Shown piece after piece: positions 23,594-34,493 of a stretch of DNA of 64,000 nucleotides. Under the pieces are notes generated by a model, which made no database searches, was not told the origin of the DNA, and saw only the letters and a list, made by a program, of their open reading frames with translations. The stretch's first letter is position 1. Every line of letters begins with the position of its first letter. The DNA is from Raffaelea ambrosiae (Eukaryota > Ascomycota > Sordariomycetes > Ophiostomatales > Ophiostomataceae). A program made the translations under genes and the position numbers. The stretch spans positions 1,496,733 to 1,560,732 of the forward strand of contig PCDI01000004.1 in NCBI GenBank assembly GCA_002778195.1, given 5' to 3'.

Positions 23594-26535
23594 TCAAGCC
23601 TTCGGCGCAATCTTGGGCACAATCCACCACTGGTGATAACACTTGTCCGGCGTCGGCACCTGCGCCGACAGCTTCAAGCTCTCCGCCGTGGCTTCCCCCT
23701 TTTGCTGCTGCTGCACCCGCTCCACCGCCTTGCGCACCGTCGCCAGCGCGATCCCCGAGAAGATGGCCGTCTTGTGCACGTTCTTGGCGCTCGCCAGCCA
23801 GCGCGCGTGGTTGCTGTTGCCCGTGCTGCTGCTGCTACCACCGCTCGCCGCAAAGGCTTCGGCATCGGAAAGCTTGGTCATCGCCTCGCACCCGCGCTTG
23901 GCGCCGCCAATGGCCGCCTCGGCGTACCGGAGAATGTCGACCGTGCTGTTCTTGGGCTGCTGCACCTCGCTGACGAAGAAGTCAAACGCCGGCAGCTCCG
24001 GCAGCCCAATCGACGCAAACGGCTTCATGCGCAGCTCGTACCGCAGCACATCCGTGCCGTACGGCCGCCGCGGCGTCGGCAGCAGGCCCGTCCGCTGCAG
24101 CACCGCGTACAGGCACGACAGCGCGTCCGACAGCTCCCACGTCACCGAGGCGTCCAGCATGGTGGCGCGCAAGAACGCCAGCGACCGCTCAAAGGCCGCC
24201 TCCTGCTTGGCCGTGAACGCCGGGCCCGTGCCCTTGCGCCGCATCTCGCCCAGGCTGCGCACCGTGAACGTGCGGATCCGCTCGGCGTGCTGCACGCGCC
24301 GCTTGGCCAGCGAGCAGAGGTACCAGTACATGCCCGCCAGCTCGTCCGGCTGGTACACTTCCAGCTCAAAGCCCAGCTGCACCACCCACTCCATCAGCCG
24401 CAGCTTGTACAGAAAGGCCCACGACGACAGCGGCAGCGCCAAGTTCGCAGCATCCGTGGCTGGCGGAACACTGTTGTTTTTCCCCGATCCCTTTCCTCCT
24501 CCTCCTCCTCCTCCCCCAGCTTTCTTGCCAACACCGCCCGTGCTGGTCGGCCCGTACATCATCGCGTGCTCGTCCACGGACTTCTGCAGCACCTGGTCGA
24601 GCTCCTCGGCGTCGACCTGAATTTTGTCCCACTCTTGCAGGGCATGGCAGAGCATGCGCCGCGCTCTACTGCGGTTCTGGCACATGGTCCGGAACATCTC
24701 CAAGTAGCCGGGAAACGCCCTCTGCCGGAACTCCTCCATCTGATGCGCAATGACAAACCTAGGGTCATGCACCACTTCAATGTCGTCATTGGCCGCATCC
24801 AGGAGAAGACTGGCTGGCATCACCTGCAAGGCCAGGTCGTCATCCATCACCTTCCGGATGCTCAGGGCCCCCAGCATCACGTTGTCGACAAAAATAAGTG
24901 TCTGCATCAGTGTGCGGATGTAGACGAGAGGCTGCGGGTTCTTGGCCTGGAAAGTGAGGACAAAGTTCTGCAGACTGTTAGTTCAAGAGGTTCTTATGAA
25001 CTGGGTCGCGACGAGTCCAAGGAGAGGAAGAGGAGAAGGAGGAGTCCACGAGACGAAGTCGCGGAAAAGAAGGGGTCTCTTGAACGTACCAGTAAGCTCT
25101 GTGGATCGGCATACTTGAGGACATCGATAACCTCTGCGCCATCTTCACAGAATCGCTTCCAACCTTGGCACGCCTCGTCAAAGCTCGGCTTCACGATAGG
25201 TCGCGGCGGCATTGTGCTAGGCAGTCGACGTTGTAGCTTCACACTGAACGAATCAGGCACAGGTGTGCCGAGCTCGGCTGTCTTCTTGATCGTGTCCAGA
25301 TTTGCCTCCATATCCAGCCAGGGAATCTTGATGCTGTCTGGTTGACACCGCAGCTCGGCCAGCTCGATGGCTTTGAGGAAATTCTCTCGGAATTCTAACC
25401 GGGCCTCGAGAGCTGTGCATATGTCTTTGGTCCAGGTCTTTTCCAAATCATGCGTTATTGCGCGTGCCTCCTTCAACGCCATTCGGATCTCTTCCAGGTT
25501 GATCGCTTCTAGTAGAGACAGGTGATAAGTGTTTGTAGAAAAGTCCTCTTCCTAAGTAAGGTAGAATGTCATGCATGGTTAGCCAGAAAGTAAATTAAAA
25601 ACAAAAATAAACCATATCTCTAGTCACTCAACAAGAGGCATCTCACCCACCTCATAATAAACTTCAGTCTTTATACTCTCCATCACGAGCCAGCACGTCT
25701 TTATTAGTGCTAGACAGTATGCGCGAAGAACATCATGAACAGGAGACTTTCTCAGTTCTTTGTCAGTGTGGTTACGGATGAAGTCGGCATCCTCAAAGCT
25801 TGTTGGTGGCGGGATCAGGATGGCATTGATGTAGACACTGATGAGCAGGGTTTGTGATAGAGGGTAGCCCTGGTGCCATGCCATCTGTGTACTTTATTAA
25901 CACCAGATCATATAAACGGAAAACGCTTGAAGCGCGTCGAGAACAGGATGAATCATACCTCTAGACATAACAGCTCATCGATGATGCCGAGCAACTCTGC
26001 GGGAAGCAATGGTCTTGCAAGATCGTAGTCGTCATCGACAAGCTCATCTTCTGGGAGACAGCCACTGTCCATCTTTGGGTCCATGATCTGACAAACGTGT
26101 CAGCCAAATGAACGGATTGGCCATGCCAAAAGTCGGGAGATAAGTGTAGGCCACGGGCAGATGGCGGCGCATACCTCCAAAGCTCCCACCGATTCAAAGA
26201 GAGTAAAGTAACCATCTTTGATCAGTTCACCCGGCGCAAGGGCTGAGACGTAAGTTAGCCAGTGCTCTTACCAACAGAATGTCCAGTTAGAAACATACTC
26301 GACGCAGCAGCGACAAACCTGTCCGTGATGTCCACAGACACCACCCCATTGCTGACGAGTTTCGGCGCCGGTGGAGGCGCGCCGTCTAACGAGAGCCCGC
26401 TGAAGTCTGAGAAATATACATTAGCTACAGTTGTCAAGCCGTCTGTATGAGAGAAACTCCTTGACACTGACCATTGGATACTACGGTCTCGTCTCCTTGA
26501 TATGCCCCGGCCACAGGGGCCGCACTGCCCTGCAT
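23594..26535 (-). CDS. MAK10: NatC N-alpha-acetyltransferase auxiliary subunit Mak10/NAA35
   Basis: Seven exons: 26535..26472, 26406..26299, 26242..26175, 26087..25959, 25884..25651, 25551..25090, 24967..23594. They total 2439 nt, 812 aa, with every junction GT..AG and in frame. Introns are 56-122 nt. Residues ~50-90 read VDITDRFVAAAS, LFESVGALE, then IMDPKMDSG, the hallmark of the Mak10/NAA35 family. Later family blocks are AWHQGYPLSQTLLISVYI, LEEI and the C-terminal CYHQWWIVPK. With Naa30 (Mak3) and Naa38 it forms NatC, which acetylates Met-Leu/Ile/Phe N-termini on ribosomes; Mak10 anchors the complex. It is somewhat longer than human/yeast orthologues (~730), partly from a Gly/Lys loop (nt ~24470-24530). 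The first exon is short (21 codons) but splices cleanly to a TTCTCAG acceptor. Confidence 0.9.
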
Positions 26536-27592
26536 TGGGTAACTGGTGGGAAGTCGACGGCCCGATCTTGGAATATCTCAGATAGAATAGTGGTCTTTGG
26601 ACAAACTGATCTCACAACACGCGGCAAGAGTTGGGTTGTGTCGTCCTCCTGTGCCCTCTTTCCGTCTCAAAATGAATTGGGCTGGTTGAAGAAGCTATAA
26701 AAAAATGAAGCCGGGATGGAAACCTTCCGGACCAGGACGCCTCTGCTAATAGAATCGAAACAACAAAAGAAAAGGCTTCAGCCGTGGGGCTCCGTGAAAG
26801 ACCTATATCTTGTTCCGAGCAAGGTGCCTCAGCAACGGTGCTCGTGCAACACGCACAAATTGGGTCGTCGTCTTCCTGCGATGTCGTCGTGTGACTGGCG
26901 ATGGACTAGGCTGCCATTATGGAGGGGTTCCTCCTACCTTCGTCGTAGTTGCGGGCGCCACAAACGCCGACTGCTGGGAAAAAATCTAGTGTTTGGACCG
27001 TACCAATTCACCAGCCACACGGAGCAACGCGGAAAAAGAGTTTCAGGGCCAACGAGCGCCAAACAGCCGCCAGAAGCTGTGCCAGCTTCCAGAGCTACGG
27101 GCCACCGGGCGCCATTACTATTGCACGCCTGCACAACAACACGACACCATCCTTTCAACAAGAGGAAAATGAAGGTCCATTGACTGTATTGATCTGGATT
27201 TTTTTGGCTCCTTTTATTTTGAAACCAAGCGCAGTCCTCCCCTCAACAACAAATGTACATAGATACAAAAAAGCACACACAGCAAAACAAAATGGGGTTT
27301 GGTTTCTGCTTTTTTTTTTTTTGAATCGTAGAAGTCCCGACCTCGGACTTGGAGGGTTCTAATTGTCACACGCAAGAAAACAGAAACAAAAGAGGTTGAT
27401 GAAGTGCAGAGAAGGTGCCGCATATTCATTCTGTCGGTCGAGAGCTGTTGGTGTTCCCCGTTGCTCCGGTGCCCATCAGCCACGTTCAGTGTCCATCGTC
27501 GAATTGCTTTGCCTCTCCTCTGCCGTTCCAACTTTCGCTTCCGCTTCTCGTCTATCGGCCGTCCATCCTTTCATTTTTTGTCGTCGTGAAGT
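26536..27592. other. MAK10 upstream region / ATP15 3' flank, no gene seen
   Basis: 1.06 kb with only short open frames lacking recognisable motifs. The MAK10 promoter should lie at its left end and the ATP15 terminator at its right end, where + strand T/A runs occur at ~27200-27330. Confidence 0.6.
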
Positions 27593-27966
27593 TTATGCTG
27601 AGGTCGTGGGCGGGGTGATCTGAGCATCCGCAAGGTTCTTCGGCTCACCGGCCTTGCCGTTCTGTTAAAAAAAAAAAAGGTCAGTCATATATCCTTTCCT
27701 TCGCGAGGCCGAAATGTACAACGGATGGCAACGTACAGTCCACTTGCTGAAGCGCACGTCCATCTGGCCCCGGCGCTCGGCGGCCAGTCTATTCTCCTCC
27801 TTCAAGCTGCGGCGCAAAGCGCGACCGGCAACCGCCAGGTAGCGGTTGTACCTGTTTTCGCAGAGGTTAGTACCCCATGTCCAGTCTTTTGTCGTCCTTT
27901 GGTTGGCGCTCTTCCTCGCGCGCAATTGACTCACGTCAGGCCAGCGGCTTTCCACGCAAAAACCAT
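27593..27966 (-). CDS. ATP15: mitochondrial F1F0 ATP synthase subunit epsilon
   Basis: Three exons: 27966..27935, 27851..27737, 27661..27593; 71 aa, the size expected for fungal Atp15 (60-75). Intron 1 (83 nt) has donor GTGAGT and a perfect TACTAAC branch; intron 2 (75 nt) has donor GTACGT, an ACTGAC branch and a polypyrimidine tract before AG. The protein begins VFAWKAAGLTYNRYLAVAGR, the conserved start of the family, followed by ALRRSLKEENRLAAERRG and FSKWTNGK. Subunit epsilon sits in the F1 central stalk with gamma and delta and is needed for rotor assembly. No cleavable presequence is apparent, as usual for this subunit. The gene is too split to show as a long open frame and is easily missed. 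It lies 672 bp downstream of QCR2 on the same strand. Confidence 0.92.
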
Positions 27967-28638
27967 CTTGGAATATGTTCGGAGGGTGGTCGGTTGTTGA
28001 AGGGGGAGGAGGGGATGTAGGATCGAATTGAGCGATTCGGTTAAGAGGTAGTCGGAGAAAAGAGAGGAACGGGGAAGGGGGAAAAATGGCCCCCCCCAAG
28101 AAAACAAAATAGCTCGGGTTATTTGCGCGACATATTCCGCCCGTCCTTACCGCCCATCACGTGACACACAGCCGCCCGAACCAGAGCTTCACTCTGCATA
28201 ACACAGCTATTGCAATTGCACTTGCGACAGCATTGTTGCTCGCCAACCGGCAATTGGGAACTGAAAACGTAGTGTCAGATTTGCCATTCAAATGCAGGTA
28301 CTGTATGTCAATATGGCCAACAAAAAAATCGAGTTATAACGTGTAAAAAAGATATCCCCTTCCCCTCCATCCAAAACTTGGCTCCCAGCTCTTCTCCAAC
28401 ATCATCTTTCCCTCCAGCGCAGGGACCAGTCGACAATATTGTTATTTGTAAGTTTTTTTCTAATAAGAAGGGGTTATATGCACAAAGGGGGACAATCACC
28501 GGTGGGTTTGGTCTACCAGCGTTTCTGGACTACTGTTGATACAAAAGAGCTTTTTTTCCTCTGCCCCGAAACCCAATCTAAACACAATCATCCACGTTCC
28601 ACTGCCTGCCTGCCTGCCGTCTTCTCTTCTCGTCGCGT
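27967..28638. other. ATP15 promoter region / QCR2 3' flank
   Basis: 672 bp without coding signal. It contains the TCACGTGA palindrome (28157-28164) 191 bp upstream of the ATP15 start. Confidence 0.65.
28157..28164. promoter_or_regulatory. TCACGTGA palindrome (bHLH/Cbf1-type E-box)
   Basis: Exact 8-bp palindrome with a CACGTG core and the TCA/TGA flanks preferred by Cbf1-type bHLH factors, 191 bp upstream of the ATP15 ATG. A second copy lies in the gene-poor region at 18912-18919. Confidence 0.4.
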
Positions 28639-30519
28639 CTATACCGTCAGGCCGATGTCCTCGGCGTACGGCAGTACGTGCAGGTCGCCGACAGCCGAGA
28701 ATGTTGCCTTGCCGCTCAGGAGCTTTTTGGCCAGCTAGAGAGAAAGTAAAGTTAGTAAACGACGAGAAACAAATATTTCAAACAATATCGGGGAAAAGCA
28801 GAAGGACCGCTCAAAAAATAATAAAAGATCAAAAATGAAAAATGAAAACATACAGTCGACAGAGAAGCAGCAGTCACAGACTCGAAGCTCTTGGCGGCAT
28901 CAGCAGCCTGGAAGGTCGGCAGGCCGTGGATCACGGCCGTGCCGGCGGCGGTCACACCGGTCTTGCTGATCTCCTCAGCCGTCAAGGCGTCGTACTTGGC
29001 CTTGGCAATCGCCTTGGTCAAATCATCCTTGCTGACGGTGCCCGAGGCAATGCCCTTGACGACCTTGACGGCCTCCTCGGCGGCTTTCCGGACAGCGGCA
29101 GCCTTGCCGGAGATCTGGATGGTGAGCAGACCGGCATCCGAGTACGCCAGGTTCTTGGCGAAGACAGTCGCGCCCGGCGTGCTGGCGGAAAGCTTGGACA
29201 GAGCCGTGAAGCCCGGCGTCCACTTGATGCTGGAGTCGCCGCCCAGCAGAGCGGTCAGCACGGAGGTGGCGGCGTCGGGGGCCTTCAGGCCGGCGGTCGG
29301 GAAGGCGATGACGACGGAGTTGCCGTGCGTGGACTCGCTGCGCTGCTGGCCACCGTAGTACTTGGATGCCGGGCTGCTGAGGGACACGGGGCCGGAGGGG
29401 GCGGACGGGATGCCCTTGAAGAACACCTCCACCCACTTGGACAGGGTGGCCTCGGTGGCGTTGTCACCGACGAGGGCGAAGTTGGGGCGGGCGTAGGCGG
29501 CATCGGCAAAGGCGGCCACGCCGGACTCGCCGAAGAAGTGGCCGAGATGCGTCGAGGAGTTGGGGTACAGGGGCTCGCCGAGGCCGGAGTGGAAGGCGGA
29601 CGCGTGGACGTTGTCCAGGGCCAGGGCCAGGGTGTCGGCGCTGTACTTCTCCTGGGCGATGCTCACGACCGGCTCGACCTCCTCCTCCAGCTCATGCTCT
29701 ATCCACACACAAAAAAGTCAGTAACTACAATTCATTCGGGAGTTGGCCATTGGCGGCTCTATCGGCTCCATCGGATCCGACAATGACCACGGCTGTCTTC
29801 TTTTGTGTGTTCGCTGGGGTTGACGCACTGGTGAACTTTGTTTGCGTGAGGACCTCGGCGAGCAGCTCGGTGAAGTATGGCAGGTGCTCGCGGACGAAGC
29901 TGGCCTCGAGAACGAGAGCCTCGCGGGTGTGGTAGGAGGTCAATTGGGCGCCCAGAAGCTCGCTTTCGCGGGTGATGCGCAGAGCCGAGCGCTTGAGAGT
30001 GTTCTATGGCGACGGAAAAAACACACATTGTTAGCCCGTGATCCCGCAGTTTTCGGCCAATGCCAGCCCGGAAAATTAAAAAAAAAAACAGAGACAGCGT
30101 CCGCATCGTCCAACAAAGCAGCGGCGCTTCCTCCTCCACGCCCTGTGCGCCGTCCTGCTGAACCGTCGGCACATATTCCGGGCATTCCTCAATCCCCCCC
30201 CCTCCCCCTCCTCCTTCTCCAATTGCCCGGCCTCGTATTTTCCGGGCGCGATCATCCTCACCTTGAAGGCAAATGCCTCAAGACCGGCAGTCAAACCAGG
30301 AACCGGCTGGTACCGCGTGCCGGCCTTGGCGACAATGGCGAGCTTGGTGGCCGGGCCGTGGGAGTCCTTAGTCACGACGTTGACGCCGGCGACATCGGTC
30401 GACTGGAAGGGGGCGGCAGCGGAGGCGGTGGCCGCAAAGCCGCGGGTCTGGGTGCGGGCGCAGGCCTGCCGCCGGAGGGCCAGCTGGCTGGCCCTTGAGA
30501 CGGCGGATCTCGAGATCAT
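28639..30519 (-). CDS. QCR2: ubiquinol-cytochrome c reductase core protein 2 (complex III)
   Basis: Four exons: 30519..30262, 30003..29829, 29698..28854, 28734..28639; 457 aa, close to Neurospora core 2. Introns are 258, 130 and 119 nt with CTAAC/CTGAC branch sites; the first is unusually long for this window. The N-terminus (MISRSAVSRASQLALRRQ.. RGFAAT) is an Arg/Ser-rich, acid-free mitochondrial presequence. The M16 peptidase-like fold follows: FAFKNTLKRSALRITRESE, GAQLTSYHTREALVLEA, and the closing GKATFSAVGDLHVLPYAEDIGL. The zinc-binding HxxEH of active processing peptidases is absent, as expected for core 2, which is structural. It divergently shares an 863-bp promoter with RPC82 and precedes ATP15 on the same strand. 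Confidence 0.93.
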
Positions 30520-31382
30520 GGTGCGACGGGGAGGGTTGCAGAGGCAGCGGGGGACCCCAATTGACAGAGTTTTGCGAGGATGCAAAAGGAGGGAGGGCGG
30601 GTTGCGAGAGGGAGAGCTTCGCGGGCAGGGCTCTGGGCGGGATGGGTGTGGTGGTGGACTTCGCTGGGGCTCTATTTTTTTATTTTGCTCACACGGGAGA
30701 ATGTCATCCAATTGTTTGCAAGTTATTTCATTTCGCGCAAGAGCAGGGACGGCCCAACCCCAGTTCCGAGCAATTTTCGGGCTGGCGAAAAAAAATGGTG
30801 CCACCTGCCAGAGCCGCCCTTTAAGCCGGCTGCCAGCTGGCACTGACAGGTGGCAGGCGAGGACCCCGCCTTGACGTGGAAAGCGCAGCCAGCAGAAGCC
30901 AGCCCACTACAAGCTCTCTGCTGGACCCTGCTAGAAACCCCGCTGAGCTCGTCGCCCACCACGTTGAACGAGCCAATGCTAGCCCCCCCAAAGAAGAGGA
31001 AAAAATTTGGGGGGGCATCCACTCAGCCCGCCGCCAGTGGACCAGCCTAACATGTGTAGTTATTAACCAAAAAAAAAAAAAGTTCTCTAGTATATCGCCG
31101 CCAGCGAAACTTTCTTTCACCCCCCAAGCATCACATCCTCTCAATGAATTTACGGTAGCACTGGTGGCAGTTCTAGAGATAGTGAGAGGATCTCTAGACG
31201 CCAATATCCTTGACGCATCTAGAATTTCCTTTCATTTCGCTATGTTGTTGGTGGTGAGTCACGTCGGCCTGGCTGGCTTCTCTTATACTGCTGCGCCTGG
31301 CTGCGATGCTATCGACGCCTGCAGCGCCGTCCTGGCACAGGCGGGCTTGCATAGACAACGAACAGACTGCTAACAAGACACG
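30520..31382. promoter_or_regulatory. divergent promoter region QCR2 / RPC82
   Basis: 863 bp between the two start codons. It contains CCAAT boxes at ~30974 and ~31199 and an imperfect inverted repeat at 30799-30855. Exact transcription starts cannot be read. Confidence 0.5.
30799..30855. repeat. imperfect inverted repeat, 13-bp arms
   Basis: TGCCACCTGCCAG (30799-30811) and CTGACAGGTGGCA (30843-30855) pair at 12 of 13 positions around a 31-nt loop that holds a further GCCAGCTGGC self-complement. Confidence 0.7.
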
Positions 31383-33080
31383 ATGCTGCTGCAGACGAGA
31401 CACCTCGCAGAGCTCTGCACCCTGGTCATCGATGATATCTACGGGGAGCTGCCGTCGGTATGTGAACATCCCATCTCCCTCGTCTGCTGATAAGCTTTTT
31501 TTTTCCCCTTGCGTCTCCGGGTGCTTTGGCAATCTGTGGAGATCTCTGGCGAGCTCTCTGGCCGGGACCAGCTCTGCTAATGCGCCTTTTCTGCTTGCTA
31601 GCGAATCTTCGCGGCGCTGCTGAACAGGGGCCGGGCAAACCTCCAGCAGCTGGCGCAGTACACATCGCTGTCTCCGAAGCAACTGCGGCACGGCGTCGCC
31701 GTCCTCATCCAATATGACCTCCTCTACTACCTCGTCAACAAGGATGGGTCGACCATGTACGACACGAACCCGCGGGCCGCCTACAACCTCTTGCGCTCGG
31801 GCAAGATCCTGGAGACCGTCGAGAACCTGTACGGCGCCGATGCCAAGGATGTCGTGCAGAGCCTGTTTGCGCTGGGCCACACGCGCATTGCCGATCTGAA
31901 GGAGGCATACAAGTTCAAGATTGAACGATGGGAGGCGGCGCACAACAAGAGGCTGCGGAATGGGGCACACGTGAACGGCCACAAGACGAATGGGGACTGG
32001 ACAAACGGGGACCACGCAGACGAGCTGCTGAATGGCGATCTGAACGGCGATCTGAACGGCCAGGCGAATGGCAACCACGATGGAGAGACGACGAATGGCA
32101 ACACGAATGGCAGCACAAACGGTATCACAAATGGCGACGGCGAGCCGGAGGACGAACAGCCGATTGGCACCATGGCCATCAAATCCATGGACCACCTGAA
32201 CTCGGTCCTGTGCCGACTGATCAGCGCCGAAGTGCTCGAGGTGGTCAATGCCGAGTCGTTCAAGAACTTTGCCGACCGCCACGAGGAGGCCAAGGCGCTC
32301 ATCACCCAAAAATACTTTCCCGAAGGGCCCAAGGGCCTCAAGAAGAAGGAGGAGTTCCAGACACGAGTGGCCGAGCACCTGCAGATGCTGCGCGACGAGC
32401 CCCTCAAGCTCAAACACACTCTGCAGAGCACGGGCGGCGGACGTCTCAAGCTTAGGAAACTGCTGAACGGCGACGTCACCAATGGGCTCCACGACGACTA
32501 CTACGAGCCGATGCTAGATGTGAGTTCTCTTCTTTTGTGTTTTGGGGCGTGCCAATGGCGCGCAATATCTTCTGTCGGCTAGCTGGACGATGTACTGACA
32601 AATTCTTTCTCCTCCCCGACAGGCCAAGACCATCTTGCGCATCAACCACAACAAGTGTGCCGTCGAGCTGCGGAATCAGCGTCTTGTGCAGGCGGCTGCG
32701 GCTGCGATTGGCGAGACCACCGCCGCCGTGTACGGGACTCTGTTGCAGCAGCTGACCAGCAGCATCTCCCGGTGCCAGGCCGACCCGATGATCGACGTGG
32801 CCGGCGACGAGTCTCTGCGTTCGCGCCTGGCCAGCACCGCCGACATCTTTGACCAGCTCAGCTCGAGCATCGACGTGTTCACCGGCATTGGCAAGACGTC
32901 CGCCGAGAACATCGACATACCCACGGCCGAGCGCCTCGAGCGGCACGCCCATGTAGACACGGTCTTCTTTGGCGACACGGGAGGCGGCGAGGGCAGCGAC
33001 GACGACATGGACATGGACGACATGGACTACGATTCCGAGGGCGAAGAGCTCCTGCCACCACCAACACAGGCATCAGCAGC

Positions 33081-33151
<71 letters not shown>

Positions 33152-33879
33152 TCATCAACAGCAGCAGCAACAACAGCAGCAGCGCCGCCACGACAAATGG
33201 CGGCAAGGGCGTCAAATTCGAAGACGGAGGAGGCAGCGGCCCGCCGAGCGAGGAGGCGCGGATGCAGCAGATGCGGCAGCACTTGCTGCTGCTGTGCGAC
33301 CACAAGCTGCGGTTTGTGCGGCACTGCGACCGGGGCACGTGGACGGTCGACTTTGCGCCGCTGCTGCGGCGGCTGCGCGAGGCCGAGCTGGACAATGCGA
33401 TTGAGCGCAAGGTGGGCCGCGAGGGCCTGCGGCTGGCGCGGATTCTGCGCGACAAGGGCAAGCTGGACGAGAAGACGCTGCCGACGATGGCGCTGATGAA
33501 GAAGAGCGACGTGCAGAACAAGATGCTGGAGATGCAGATGCACGGCTTTGTGGACATGCAGGAGGTGCCGCGCGACAACAACCGGTCGGCGAGCCGCACG
33601 CTGTTTCTGTGGTTCTGCGACGTGGACCGCTCCATGGACACGCTCTTGGATAATGCCTACAAGGCCATGGTCAGGTGCCTGCGCATCCGGGACGTGCACC
33701 GCCAGGAGAACCGGGACGTGCTGGCGTTTGTGGAGCGGCCGGACGTCAAGGGCCGCGAGAAGGAGGCCCTGGAGAAGAAGTACTTTGACAAGTACCAGCG
33801 GTACTGCGAGGTTGAGAAGAAGCTGATGGGACAGGTCATGCGGCTCGACAGCCTGGTAGCAACGCTGCGGGACTTTTAA
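31383..33879 (+). CDS. RPC82: RNA polymerase III subunit C82 (RPC3/RPC62)
   Basis: Three exons: 31383..31457, 31602..32519, 32623..33879; 749 aa. Introns (144 and 103 nt) have GTATGT/GTGAGT donors and GCTAAT/ACTGAC branch sites. The N-terminus TRHLAELCTLVIDDIYGELPS..RIFAALLNRGRANLQQLAQYTSLSP is the first winged helix of the Rpc82 family. Later blocks TILRINHNKCAVELRNQ, ADIFDQL and DLLYYLV also fit the family. C82 with C34 and C31 forms the Pol III initiation trimer that opens promoters of tRNA and 5S genes. The C-terminus ends in the expected long helix (FDKYQRYCEVEKKLMGQVMRLDSLV, in parts). Two insertions enlarge it over yeast Rpc82: an Asn-Gly-Asp-rich linker (nt ~31960-32150) and a run of 23 Asn followed by Ser/Asn (residues 485-507). 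Confidence 0.92.
33082..33150 (+). repeat. (AAC)23 polyAsn tract in RPC82
   Basis: 23 uninterrupted AAC codons, followed by mixed AGC/AAC codons. Confidence 0.95.
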
Positions 33880-34493
33880 AAGGGGGAGAGAAAAACACAA
33901 GAGTCTTCTTTCCATGGCGTCCAAAAAAAAAAACCCCGAACAACCAAGACGAGACCTGAGAAAACAACAAGGAAACAAATAACGTAAACAAATAAAAGAA
34001 AAAAAAAGAGCAGCAACTTTGGGTTTCAGGCAAAAAAAAGGGGGGTTTTGGTTCTTCTGCATAGGGATTGGCGTTTGATCTGATGTTCACTACCAACAAA
34101 AAAATAAGGAAAAGAGAGAGAGAGAGAGAGAGAGAGGCAAGGCTGTACGGTAGGAAGGCTGGTGATGGGGTCGTGTATACCCAAGGCAACAACAAAGGGG
34201 AATGGGCAAGGAAAAGCGAAACAGAGAGACCCTTACCGTCGACAATCAGGTTTACAGCATTAGGCATTGTGTAAGATGGTGATTGTCATCGTGTACGCTT
34301 CGAAGGGTGTCAGGATCGCACCAAAAAGAGTCCAAACAGAGTAAAATCAACCACAACGAGTTATCGGCAACCACGGTCACATAGAAGAATCTTTGGCATC
34401 TGCAATCGAAAGAAGATTTGGGTATATGGTTCATCTAATCTCGCTTTGTGTCTCCCTTTTCTGTCTTGCTGAGGCAAGTCCACCTTCCCCCCC
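33880..34493. other. convergent spacer RPC82 / ARP10
   Basis: 614 bp of 3' flanks with several A runs and an (AG)12 microsatellite at 34113-34136. No gene seen. Confidence 0.7.

Noticed and set aside
23042..25345. 767-codon open frame on the + strand opposite MAK10
   Set aside because: Antisense shadow of a GC3-rich exon; the conserved Mak10 motifs and splice sites are on the - strand.
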